Below, piece by piece: positions 35,983 through 44,774 of a stretch of DNA of 64,000 nucleotides; within the stretch, counting starts at the first letter, position 1, and every line of letters starts with the position of its first letter. The notes under the pieces are model-generated. The model worked only from the letters and a program-made list of their open reading frames with translations, had not been told where the DNA came from and made no database searches. The position numbers and the translations under genes were made by a program. Origin of the DNA: an uncultured Nocardioides sp. (GTDB lineage Bacteria; Actinomycetota; Actinomycetes; Propionibacteriales; Nocardioidaceae); assembly GCF_947488025.1 (NCBI RefSeq), contig NZ_CANKYS010000003.1, positions 124,001 to 188,000 of the forward strand, read 5' to 3'.

Positions 35983-36056
35983 TGCCCCGGCTGGGGTTCG
36001 AACCCAGACTGTGCGGTTTTTAAGACCGCTTCCTCTACCGGTTGGGATACCGGGGC
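35983..36056 (-). tRNA. tRNA with UAA anticodon and short variable loop (Leu-type anticodon)
   Basis: A full cloverleaf can be drawn: acceptor GCCCCGG/CCGGGGC, anticodon stem GCGGT/ACCGC with loop CTTAAAA (anticodon TAA, reading UUA), T arm CTGGG-TTCGAAC-CCCAG, discriminator A. The gene encodes CC but not a full CCA. The D arm resembles that of leucine tRNAs (GGTAGA with a 3-base stem), yet the variable loop is only 5 bases (ACAGT), whereas bacterial tRNA-Leu normally has a long variable arm. Charging with leucine is therefore likely from the anticodon but not certain. Confidence 0.8.
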
Positions 36057-36074
36057 GACGACCTGTGAGCCAGG

Positions 36075-36632
36075 TCAGAGGTAGGTCTTCCGAGCGTAGA
36101 CGGCGTGCGCCCCGGCCGCGCGGTCGAGGAAGAGCATGCCGTCGCAGTGGTCGATCTCGTGCTGCAGCGCCCGCGCCTCGAACGCCTCGGTCTCGAGCTC
36201 GACCTGCTCTCCGGTGCCGGGCAGCTGGCCTCGTACGACGATCCGGCTCGGGCGCTTGACGTCGCCCGTGAAGTCGGGGACCGACATGCACCCCTCGCGT
36301 GCCTTCTCGTTGCGGCTGCCGGAGACGACCTCGGCGTTGCAGAGCACGAAGGTGCCGTGGTGCCCGCGGGTCTTGGGGTGCTCGGAGACGTCGACGCAGA
36401 ACACCTTGGCGCCCACCCCGACCTGGGGCGCGGCCAGGCCGACGCAGCCGGGCGAGACCCGCATCGTGGCGACGAGGTCGGCGGCGAGGCGTACGACGTC
36501 GGGCGAGGTCGGGTCGACCGTCTCGCCGACGGCGGAGAGCACGGCCGCGGGTGCGCGGACGACCTCGCGCTGCTCCCCGGCCACGCCGAGGTCGGTCTCG
36601 GTCCACTCCAGGACCCGGGTGTTGACGGCCAT
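36075..36632 (-). CDS. def: Peptide deformylase
   Basis: 185 residues with all three active-site motifs: GLAAPQVG (65-72), EGCMS with zinc ligand C115, and QHEIDHCDG with H158, catalytic E159 and H162. It removes the formyl group from nascent proteins. A His-rich insertion between motifs 1 and 2 (HPKTRGHHG) is mild and seen in actinobacterial forms. It lies 11 bases after the ACT-domain gene and may share its transcript; the tRNA lies 18 bases downstream. Confidence 0.95.
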   Translation of the reverse strand: MAVNTRVLEWTETDLGVAGEQREVVRAPAAVLSAVGETVDPTSPDVVRLAADLVATMRVSPGCVGLAAPQVGVGAKVFCVDVSEHPKTRGHHGTFVLCNAEVVSGSRNEKAREGCMSVPDFTGDVKRPSRIVVRGQLPGTGEQVELETEAFEARALQHEIDHCDGMLFLDRAAGAHAVYARKTYL

Positions 36633-36643
36633 GACGGTGGCGC

Positions 36644-37162
36644 TCAGAGCTCGTCGGTGTCGGCCGGGCGGAGCGTGACGCCCACACCGAGGTCCCCGGC
36701 GACGCGTGCCAGCTCGTCCTCGACGGCGGCCACGTCGGCGTCCGCCGGCAGGTCGACCTCGGCGACGAGCAGGTAGAGGTCACCGGCGAGCCGGGTGGTG
36801 AGGTCGGTGATGTTGCCGCCGACGCCGGCGATCACCGCGACGACGGCCGACACGATCCCGGGACGGTCCCCGCCGTGGACCGACAGCACCCACGAGGTCC
36901 CGGCACCGGCCTCCGCGTGCTCGGCGGGGACCTCCCGGACGGTCACGGTGAGGCTGCCGTCAGCGGTGAGGGGCGCCAGGGCCTGCTCGATCTCGGCGTC
37001 GGGCGCCGCACCCTCGCACACGAGCATCATCGCGAAGTGGCCGCGCAGCAGGGTCATCGTCGAGTCCTCGAGGTTGAGGCCCAGCCCGGCGAGCTTGTCG
37101 GTGGTCTCGGCGATGATGCCGGGACGGTCGTGGCCGAGGACGGTGATGGCGTGGAGGGTCAC
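36644..37162 (-). CDS. Tandem ACT-domain protein (GcvR-like)
   Basis: 172 residues made of two ACT domains: HAITVLGHDRPGIIAETTDKLAGLGLNLED and WVLSVHGGDRPGIVSAVVAVIAGVGGNITD. This is the layout of GcvR-type proteins, which bind amino acids and modulate partners rather than DNA. The effector is unknown. GTG 37162 lies 6 bases after CACAAT, and GGAGGG sits between the two, so either a leaderless or a conventional start is possible. Confidence 0.8.
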   Translation of the reverse strand: MTLHAITVLGHDRPGIIAETTDKLAGLGLNLEDSTMTLLRGHFAMMLVCEGAAPDAEIEQALAPLTADGSLTVTVREVPAEHAEAGAGTSWVLSVHGGDRPGIVSAVVAVIAGVGGNITDLTTRLAGDLYLLVAEVDLPADADVAAVEDELARVAGDLGVGVTLRPADTDEL

Positions 37163-37186
37163 CCCTCCATTGTGGCAGCGCCCGTG

Positions 37187-38020
37187 TCAGCGCCCCGGCC
37201 CGGCCAGCGCCCGCGCCCGCACGAAGACCTCGTCGGTCATCTCGCGGGTGAGCCGACGGGTGTAGGTGTTGTGGGGCGAGGGGTGGTAGCAGCCGAGGAG
37301 GGTGACGTCACCCAGCACCACCTCCGCGCCGTGGGCGAACTTCGGCCGCCTGGGCGGCGCGGGCGCCCCGGCCGCGACCAGCGAGCGCACGGCACCGTCC
37401 CACCCGAACGCTCCGAGCGCCACGACCGCGCGAACGGTGGGCAGCAGCGCCAGCTCGGCGGCGATCCACGGCGCGCAGGTGTCACGCTCGACCGCGGTCG
37501 GCTTGTTGTCCGGAGGTGCGCACCTCACGGTGGCCACCATGCGGGCCCCGATCAGCTGCTGCCCGTCGCCGGCGTGCTCGCTGGTGTCCTGCACCGCCCA
37601 CCCGGTGCGGTGCAGGCTCGCGAACAGCCAGTCGGCGCTCGGGTCGCCGGTGAAGATCCGGCCGGTCCGGTTGCCGCCGTTGGCCGCCGGGGCCAGCCCG
37701 ACGACGAGCAGCGACGGCTCGGGGTCGCCCCAGCCCGGGATCGGACGCCCCCAGTAGGGCTGGTCGGCGAACGACGCCCGCTTCTCGACCGCGACACCCT
37801 CGCGCCACGCCACCAGCCGCGGGCACGCCGAGCACACGCTCACCCGGGCGTCGAGCTCGGCCAGCGGGGCGTCGTGGGCGAGACGGCGTACGTCGTCGGC
37901 GTCGCGTGCCACGGGCGTGTCGGGGGCGCCGGGGTCGTCGGGCCACCCGGCACCCGGGGCGACCGGGCTGGTGAACGCCCCGCCGACGACCGGGTGCGGA
38001 AGGAGGACCGGCCCCGTCAT
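37187..38020 (-). CDS. Uracil-DNA glycosylase, family 5 (UdgB type)
   Basis: 277 residues. CSACPRLV supplies iron-sulfur cysteines and GLAPAANGGNRTGRIFTGDPSADWLF is the family-5 motif 1, which lacks the usual Asp/Glu water activator. VRCAPPDNKPTAVERDTCAPW carries further cysteines, and GCYHPSPHNTYT is motif 3. It removes uracil, hypoxanthine and related deaminated bases from GC-rich DNA. ATG 38020 overlaps the ppx stop (ATGA), marking it as the end of the eno-ftsB-DUF501-ppx unit. Confidence 0.88.
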   Translation of the reverse strand: MTGPVLLPHPVVGGAFTSPVAPGAGWPDDPGAPDTPVARDADDVRRLAHDAPLAELDARVSVCSACPRLVAWREGVAVEKRASFADQPYWGRPIPGWGDPEPSLLVVGLAPAANGGNRTGRIFTGDPSADWLFASLHRTGWAVQDTSEHAGDGQQLIGARMVATVRCAPPDNKPTAVERDTCAPWIAAELALLPTVRAVVALGAFGWDGAVRSLVAAGAPAPPRRPKFAHGAEVVLGDVTLLGCYHPSPHNTYTRRLTREMTDEVFVRARALAGPGR

Positions 38021-38949
38021 CGCGCGATCGCGGCAGCGATGCCGTGCAGGATGTCGGCCTCGGAGACGACGTGGTCGATGCCCGGCACCCGGTCGAGGAT
38101 GCGGGCCCAGATCAGGGCTCCCGCACCGATGACGTCGGCGCGGCCGGGGTGCATGTAGGGCAGGGCCCGTCGCTCCTCGACCGTCATGGCGAGCAGGTCG
38201 GCGACGTAGGAGGCGGTGGCGGCGTTGGGCAGGACGGCACCGTCGAAGGCCTCGCGGTCGTAGGAGGCCAGACCGAGCACGCCGCACGCGAGGGTCTTGA
38301 TCGTGCCCGAGGTGCCGACGACGGTCCGGGCCCGCCCGAGCGGGATGCCGGAGTCGTCGAGGTGCCGGTCGATGTCGGCGACGCAGGCCGCGACCTCCTC
38401 GGCGGTCGGCGGGTCACCGTGCAGGTGGCGCTCGTGGAGCCGGACGGAGCCGATGTCCATGGACACCGCCCGCCGGTCGTCACCGTGGCCCAGCACCAGC
38501 TCGGTCGACCCGCCGCCGATGTCGACGACGAGCACCGGCTCGGGCGGCATCGGGACCTGCGCGGCGATGGCGCCGGCGTAGACCAGCGCGGCCTCCTTGT
38601 CGCCGGACAGCACCTCCGGCTCGATGCCCAGCCGACGGCGTACGCCCTCGGCGAAGACGGCTGAGTTGCTGGCGTCGCGGGTGGCGGACGTGGCGCAGAA
38701 GCGCAGCCGCTCGGGCGGGACGCCGTGGTCGCGGAGCACCTCGGCGAACTCGTCGATCGCCGCGAAGGTGCGCTCCAGCGCCTCCTCGGCCAGCACGCCG
38801 GTGCGGTCGACGCCCTGCCCGAGGCGTACGACGCGGGAGTCGCGCAGCGCGACGTCGAGCTGTCCGTCCTCGCGCACGACCCCGATCAGGACCTTGATGG
38901 AGTTGGTCCCGCAGTCGATGGCCGCGACGGTCGTCTCGGAAGTGCTCAT
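38017..38949 (-). CDS. ppx: Exopolyphosphatase / GppA family phosphatase
   Basis: 310 residues. VAAIDCGTNSIKVLIG (phosphate 1), FCATSATRDASNS, VVDIGGGSTELVLG (phosphate 2) and TVVGTSGTIKTLACG are the Ppx/GppA blocks. Single catalytic domain, no C-terminal HD-like extension, as in mycobacterial Ppx2-type proteins. It hydrolyses polyphosphate or pppGpp; the short form leaves this open. It follows DUF501 by 4 bases. Confidence 0.88.
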   Translation of the reverse strand: MSTSETTVAAIDCGTNSIKVLIGVVREDGQLDVALRDSRVVRLGQGVDRTGVLAEEALERTFAAIDEFAEVLRDHGVPPERLRFCATSATRDASNSAVFAEGVRRRLGIEPEVLSGDKEAALVYAGAIAAQVPMPPEPVLVVDIGGGSTELVLGHGDDRRAVSMDIGSVRLHERHLHGDPPTAEEVAACVADIDRHLDDSGIPLGRARTVVGTSGTIKTLACGVLGLASYDREAFDGAVLPNAATASYVADLLAMTVEERRALPYMHPGRADVIGAGALIWARILDRVPGIDHVVSEADILHGIAAAIAR

Positions 38950-38953
38950 CGGG

Positions 38954-39514
38954 TCATGGTGCAGCGCGTGATGGAGCAGGGGGACGCTCGACGCACGGCC
39001 CCGACGCCCACCAGTCGCCGAGCCGGTCGAGGACCTCGTCGCCGAGCGGGTTGACCCCGCGCCCCATGGCGAGCGACTGGCCGGCGAGGACGTGGAGGCA
39101 CTTGACCCGGTCGGGCATGCCACCCGCGCTGATGCCGTCGATCTCGGGAACGTCGAGCCCGGCCCGCTCCCCCACCTCGGCGCGGAACTCCAGGTAGCGC
39201 TCGTGCGCCGTGCGATAGGCCGCCGCGAGCTCCTCGTCGGTGCCGAGCCGCTCCTGCATCTCCTTCATCACATGGGTGCCCTCGAGGGTGCCGATGCGGG
39301 ACGCCGCCCGCGGGCAGGTGAGGTAGAAGGTCGTCGGGAACGGCGTGCCGTTGGGCAACCGCGGCTCGGTGGTCACCACGTCCGGGTTGCCGCAGGGGCA
39401 CCGGTGCCCGACCGAGTCGATGCCGCGGGGTCGCCGCTTGAGCTGGGCGCGGATCACGGCCTCGTCGGCTGCGTCGATGCGTGGGTTGTCGCGGGGGGTC
39501 TCGTCGTCGCTCAC
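38954..39514 (-). CDS. DUF501 protein
   Basis: 186 residues: VIRAQLKRRPRGIDSVGHRCPCGNPDVVTTEPRLPNGTPFPTTFYLTCPRA, with a CPCG...C cysteine group, then helices and CLHVLAGQSLAMGRGVNPLGDEVLDRLGDWW. This matches DUF501, which in actinobacteria sits between the ftsB/divIC gene and ppx. Function unknown. GTG 39514 overlaps the ftsB stop. Confidence 0.88.
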   Translation of the reverse strand: MSDDETPRDNPRIDAADEAVIRAQLKRRPRGIDSVGHRCPCGNPDVVTTEPRLPNGTPFPTTFYLTCPRAASRIGTLEGTHVMKEMQERLGTDEELAAAYRTAHERYLEFRAEVGERAGLDVPEIDGISAGGMPDRVKCLHVLAGQSLAMGRGVNPLGDEVLDRLGDWWASGPCVERPPAPSRAAP

Positions 39515-40137
39515 TGCTTCTTCGTCCCGTCGATGAGGTCGACCGGCTCCTGGTCGGGCGGGGGCGGGTTGCCGGCCAGCTCCATCGACTCCCAGGCCGC
39601 GGTCCACCAGGCCTTGGGCACGGTCTTGATCACGTCGTCCGGGTCGTTGAGCGAGGCCTGCGCCTCGAGGGGCTTGCCGTCGGGGCCGATGACCTCGAAC
39701 CCTGCCTCACCCGGCATCAGGTAGCCGAACCTCGCACGAGCCTGCGCCTTGACGTAGGCCGGGTCGTCCCAACGCCTCTTCTCCCGCTCGAGGTCGTTGA
39801 TGCTGGCCTCGCGCTCGGCGATCTGCGCCTTGAGGTCGCCGATGTGGGAGCGCTGCTGGAGGTAGGCCCGCAGCGACGACGCGTAGGACACCGTCAGCAC
39901 TGCCAGGACCAGGACCAGCACCGCAGCGCGCCCCGTGAACCGCGGTCGACGCGTCGTGCTGCGTGGGGCGGCCGGACGCACGGACGCGGCGACCGGTGCC
40001 GCGGTGCGGGAGGACGTCGTACGCGTCCCGGCCCCCCGCGGCCGTGAGCCGCGGGAGCCGGGGTGCGTGCTGGAGCCCTGCCTCGGACCGCGCGACCCTC
40101 CGGGCCCGCCCCGAGGCGTACGGCGCTGGGAAGGCAT
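39511..40137 (-). CDS. ftsB: FtsB/DivIC septum formation initiator
   Basis: 208 residues: a disordered, Arg/Gly/Pro/Ser-rich N-terminus (about 75), one membrane helix (GRAAVLVLVLAVLTVSYASSL), a coiled coil (QQRSHIGDLKAQIAEREASINDLEREKRRW) and the DivIC tail (DPAYVKAQARARFGYLMPGE). It links division proteins FtsL and FtsQ at the septum. It follows eno by 19 bases. CAGACT lies 7 bases before the ATG, so a second, weaker leaderless promoter is possible. Confidence 0.9.
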   Translation of the reverse strand: MPSQRRTPRGGPGGSRGPRQGSSTHPGSRGSRPRGAGTRTTSSRTAAPVAASVRPAAPRSTTRRPRFTGRAAVLVLVLAVLTVSYASSLRAYLQQRSHIGDLKAQIAEREASINDLEREKRRWDDPAYVKAQARARFGYLMPGEAGFEVIGPDGKPLEAQASLNDPDDVIKTVPKAWWTAAWESMELAGNPPPPDQEPVDLIDGTKKQ

Positions 40138-40156
40138 GCCGCCCAGTCTGCCTGCT

Positions 40157-41476
<1,320 letters not shown>

Positions 41477-41536
41477 CTAGCCACGTCGTACGCCGACGTC
41501 GCCGGGGTGTCCGCGGCCACCGCTAGCGTGCGTCGC

Positions 41537-42379
41537 GTGCCGACTCCCGCCGACCACCTCCGCGACCTCGTCGAGCGAGCCGTCCGGGACGACGCGGGCG
41601 ACACGGCCGACACGACCGACACGACCGACACGACCGCCCAGCGGTTGCGTCGGGCGATGGCCGGCGAGTCCCCCGCCAGGTTCGTCGACCGCCTCGTCCT
41701 CGAGCGGGCGGCCCACCTGGTGGCCACGACCGACCGCACCCTCCACGACATCGCGACCGAGGCCGGCTTCCGCGGCTACGACGTCTTCGCGCGCGCCTTC
41801 CGGCGCGAGCTCGGCGCGCTGCCGTCGCAGTGGCGCGCCGACCCGACGTCCCACCTGATCGACGCCCCCGGTGACGCCCACGTTCACCCACCCGACGGCC
41901 TGCGGCTGCCCGCACGGTGGAGGATGGACTCCGTGGACCTGGTCGTCGACATGGCAGGACGCCACGTGCGCATCGTGACCGGCCTCGTCGACGCGGCCGG
42001 GCAGGTGCCCGACCCCGAGCTCGACCGACCCGTCGACGGCGCCACCCTGCGCTCGGCGCTCACGTCGGCGGTCGCAGACCTGGCAGCACTCACCGCCCTG
42101 GTCCGCGAGACCGGCGTCGACGACCCGGCCGACGACGAGCCGCTCGCCTCGTTGCGCGAGCAGGTGGCCCGGGTGGGCCCCGACTTCGTCGACGCCGTCG
42201 CCCTGCTGGGCGCGACCGGGCGCTTCGACGAGGCGTTCGTCGACGCCTTCCGACCCGAGCCGACCGCGACGTCGTTCGGCACAATGGTCGCCCGGACGCT
42301 CACCGACGCCGACGGCACGCTCCTGCTGGCCCGCGCCCGGCTCCGTGCGTGCGGTGTCGAGTGGCAGGTGCCGGCGTGA
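41537..42379 (+). CDS. AraC-type helix-turn-helix protein with extra C-terminal domain
   Basis: 280 residues. The N-terminal third holds an AraC-type DNA-binding domain (RFVDRLVLERAAHLVATTDRTLHDIATEAGFRGYDVFARAFRRELGALPSQWR). It is placed at the front, whereas most AraC proteins carry it at the end. The remaining 165 residues are mostly helical, resembling a DinB-like four-helix bundle, with an FVDAVALLGATG segment. Residues around 22-33 are a TDT repeat encoded by four 9-base units. GTG 41537 follows TAGCGT by 7 bases. It overlaps the permease by 4 bases and may control it. Confidence 0.7.
   Translation: MPTPADHLRDLVERAVRDDAGDTADTTDTTDTTAQRLRRAMAGESPARFVDRLVLERAAHLVATTDRTLHDIATEAGFRGYDVFARAFRRELGALPSQWRADPTSHLIDAPGDAHVHPPDGLRLPARWRMDSVDLVVDMAGRHVRIVTGLVDAAGQVPDPELDRPVDGATLRSALTSAVADLAALTALVRETGVDDPADDEPLASLREQVARVGPDFVDAVALLGATGRFDEAFVDAFRPEPTATSFGTMVARTLTDADGTLLLARARLRACGVEWQVPA
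41600..41635 (+). repeat. 9-base tandem repeat, four units, inside the AraC-type gene
   Basis: GACACGGCC followed by three copies of GACACGACC. Units of 9 bases keep the frame (Asp-Thr-Ala/Thr), so copy number could vary without frameshift. Confidence 0.85.
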
Positions 42380-43617
42380 GCGCCCAGCCCGAGCTCGCCC
42401 GTCGACTCGGCACCACCGACGCGGTGGTGGTCGGGCTGAGCGCGATGCTCGGAGCGGGCGTCTTCGTCGCCTTCGCCCCGGCCGCCGAGGCCGCCGGACG
42501 CGGGCTCCTCGCCGGGCTCGCGGTCGCGGCCGTGATCGCGTTCTGCAACGCCGTGGCGTCGGCCCAGCTCGCCTCGTCCTACCCCGCATCGGGCGGCACC
42601 TACCTCTTCGGACGCGAGGTCCTCGGCCCCTGGTGGGGCTTCCTGGCGGGCTGGGGCTTCGTCGTCGGCAAGACCGCCTCGTGCGCCGCGATGGCGATGA
42701 CCTTCGCGGCCTACGCCGCCCCCGGTGCCGGGGCGTGGCAGCGCGCGCTGGCAGCGCTCGCGGTGGTGGCGTTCACGGTCCTCAACCTGCGCGGCGTCAC
42801 CCGCACCGCGACGGCCGCCAAGGTGCTGCTGGCGGCGACGCTGCTGGTCCTCGTCGGTTTCCTCGCGCTGGCCGCGACGGGCGAGGCCGAGCCGGTCGGC
42901 GCACTGACCGCCACCGGTGGGGCCTGGGGCGTCCTTCAGGCAGCCGGGCTGCTCTTCTTCGCCTTCGCCGGCTACGCCAGGATCGCCACCCTGGCCGAGG
43001 AGGTCCGCCGCCCCGAGGTCCTCGGACGCGCCATCCTCGTGGCGCTCGGCACCGCCGTCGTCCTCTACCTCCTCGTCGCGCTGGCCCTGGTGCAGGTCCT
43101 CGGCGACGACCTCCCCGGCTCCACCGTCCCGGTCGCCGATGCGACGGCGGCGCTCGGCGCCGACTGGGCGGTCCCGCTCGTCCGGGTCGGGGCGGCCGCG
43201 GCCGCCCTTGGCGCCCTGCTGGCCCTGCTCGCCGGCGTCGGGCGTACGACGCTCGCGATGGCGCGCGAGCGCGACCTGCCGGGCCCCCTCGCCTCCGTCG
43301 ACGAGCGGCACCGGGTCCCCGACACCGCCCAGGTCGTCATCGGCGTCGCCGTGGTGGCGCTGGTGCTGCTCGCCGACCTGCGCGGTGCGATCGGCTTCTC
43401 GTCGTTCGGGGTGCTCGTCTACTACGCCGTCGCCAACCTCTCCGCCCTGCGCCAGCCCGCCGAGCAGCGGCGGTGGCCGCGGGCGCTGCAGGTGCTGGGC
43501 CTGGTCGGCTGCCTGGCGATGGCAGCCGCGCTGCCCACCGCTTCGGTGCTCGCCGGGCTCGTGGTCCTCGCGGTCGGGATCCTCGGTCGTGCGGCGGCGC
43601 TGCGACGTCGTACCTGA
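42376..43617 (+). CDS. APC-family amino acid permease
   Basis: 413 residues with about 12 helices. The APC substrate-binding signature of helix 1 is GLSAMLGAGVFVAFAPA; SYPASGGTYLFGREVLGPWWGFLAGW, and FFAFAGYARIATLAEEVRRPEVLGRAI in helix 6 are also typical. Substrate is an amino acid or amine, unspecified. GTG 42376 overlaps the AraC-type stop (GTGA), so the two are one unit. A 40-base palindrome follows. Confidence 0.87.
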   Translation: MSAQPELARRLGTTDAVVVGLSAMLGAGVFVAFAPAAEAAGRGLLAGLAVAAVIAFCNAVASAQLASSYPASGGTYLFGREVLGPWWGFLAGWGFVVGKTASCAAMAMTFAAYAAPGAGAWQRALAALAVVAFTVLNLRGVTRTATAAKVLLAATLLVLVGFLALAATGEAEPVGALTATGGAWGVLQAAGLLFFAFAGYARIATLAEEVRRPEVLGRAILVALGTAVVLYLLVALALVQVLGDDLPGSTVPVADATAALGADWAVPLVRVGAAAAALGALLALLAGVGRTTLAMARERDLPGPLASVDERHRVPDTAQVVIGVAVVALVLLADLRGAIGFSSFGVLVYYAVANLSALRQPAEQRRWPRALQVLGLVGCLAMAAALPTASVLAGLVVLAVGILGRAAALRRRT

Positions 43618-43629
43618 CCGGTCGCTGAG

Positions 43630-43669
43630 GTCATGGGAAACGGCGGTTCGAACCGACGATTCTCATGAC
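43630..43669. terminator. 40-base near-perfect palindrome at a convergent junction
   Basis: Arms 43630-43649 and 43650-43669 pair with two mismatches and one wobble; the centre is GGTTCGAACC and the ends GTCATG/CATGAC. There is no loop. It covers the mazG stop codon and lies 12 bases after the permease stop. A bidirectional terminator or a protein-binding dyad. Confidence 0.6.
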
Positions 43670-44085
43670 GTCCGGTCGGGGCCCTCCGACGTGTCCGCCT
43701 TCTCCGCCTTCTCGGCGGCCTTGGCGGCGTTCCACAGCTCCATCACCTCGGCCACGTCGGTGGCGACCGCGTCGCCGAAGACGTGGGGGTTGCGCCGCTC
43801 CATCTTGGCGATCACGCCGCGCGCGACGTCGTCGAGGGTGAACTCCCCCGCCTCCTCGGCGATCACCGCGTGGATGACCACCTGCAGCAGCAGGTCGCCC
43901 AGCTCGTCGCAGAGCGCGGCCGGGTCACCGGACTCGATCGCCTCGACGACCTCCTCGGCCTCCTCCCGGACGTACGGGATGAGCGAGGTGTGGGTCTGCT
44001 CCCGCTTCCACGCGCACTCGCGCTGCAGGACCCGCATCTGGTCGGCGAACTCCTCCAGGGCCGAGCCCCCGGGCGTGGCGGTCAC
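43663..44085 (-). CDS. mazG: MazG-family nucleoside triphosphate pyrophosphohydrolase
   Basis: 140 residues, one MazG domain. CAWKREQTHTSLIPYVREEAEEVVEAIESGDPAALCDELGDLLLQVVIHAVIAEE contains the metal-binding EExxE and ExxD residues, and RNPHVFGD is a family mark. It hydrolyses non-canonical or excess NTPs. E. coli MazG has two such domains; this is the short form. The C-terminus is Ala/Glu/Lys-rich. It follows the SurA-like gene by 4 bases. Confidence 0.9.
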   Translation of the reverse strand: MTATPGGSALEEFADQMRVLQRECAWKREQTHTSLIPYVREEAEEVVEAIESGDPAALCDELGDLLLQVVIHAVIAEEAGEFTLDDVARGVIAKMERRNPHVFGDAVATDVAEVMELWNAAKAAEKAEKADTSEGPDRTS

Positions 44086-44089
44086 CGGC

Positions 44090-44770
44090 TCAGCCGCAGC
44101 GGTGGCTGACCGGCAGCGTCTCGGCGAAGGCCGGGTCGGGCTCGGTCGCCATGCCGGACCTGGCGGTCTCGCCGACCGCCACGGACGTGTTGGTGTCCAC
44201 CGGGGACAGCACGCCGTCGACGTTGCGGAGGCCGAAGCGCGGGTCGATCTCGAGGTCGTGGGTGTTGGGCCACTGGTTGAACACGTCGATGCCGGCCTGG
44301 GTGGTCTGCTCGGCGGTCGGGTCGGCGACGCCCTGCTCCTCCAGGATGATGCGACCGACCTGGTCGAGGATGTCCTGGGCGTAGGCCGAGGTGGACGCCA
44401 GCTCGACGTAGTCGTCGCGGACCTCCTCGGGCTGGGTCTCCGCGGTGGCCTGGCGCTGCGCGACGTCGTTGTAGTAGGTCGAGCCCGGCTCCACGCCGTA
44501 GTCGTCGGCGATCTGCGAGGCCTGCGAGCGCAGCGTGAGCAGCTGGACGACGTACTGACGCACGAAGCCCATCGGCACCGCCGACTCCAGCTCGCCCACC
44601 GCCGTGCAGTAGTTGGCCGTCACCTCGTTCACGTGGCGCGTCGAGATCTGCTCGTCGCCGACCTTGACCGCGACACCGGGGCTGGCGCTGCCGCAACCGG
44701 TCAGCAGCAGTCCTGCGAGGGCCACCATCACCCAGGTGGGCGCGGCCGTCATCCGGCGGGTCTTGCTCAC
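44090..44770 (-). CDS. SurA N-terminal-domain-like lipoprotein
   Basis: 226 residues. A lipoprotein signal (VMVALAGLLLTGCGS) leads into VGDEQISTRHVNEVTANYCTAV, a SurA/PrsA-type chaperone start, with helices through ILDQVGRIILEEQG. No parvulin PPIase domain follows, so it would be a chaperone-only form. The end (DLEIDPRFGLRNVDGVLSPVDTNTSVAV) matches the conserved tail of actinobacterial SurA-like lipoproteins. It sits between mfd and mazG. GTG 44770 is 4 bases after the mfd stop. Confidence 0.75.
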   Translation of the reverse strand: MSKTRRMTAAPTWVMVALAGLLLTGCGSASPGVAVKVGDEQISTRHVNEVTANYCTAVGELESAVPMGFVRQYVVQLLTLRSQASQIADDYGVEPGSTYYNDVAQRQATAETQPEEVRDDYVELASTSAYAQDILDQVGRIILEEQGVADPTAEQTTQAGIDVFNQWPNTHDLEIDPRFGLRNVDGVLSPVDTNTSVAVGETARSGMATEPDPAFAETLPVSHRCG

Positions 44771-44774
44771 GGGG

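Noticed and set aside
35983..36056. tRNA pseudogene
   Set aside because: All stems pair, the T-loop and discriminator are intact, and no mismatch would block folding; only the variable loop is unusual.
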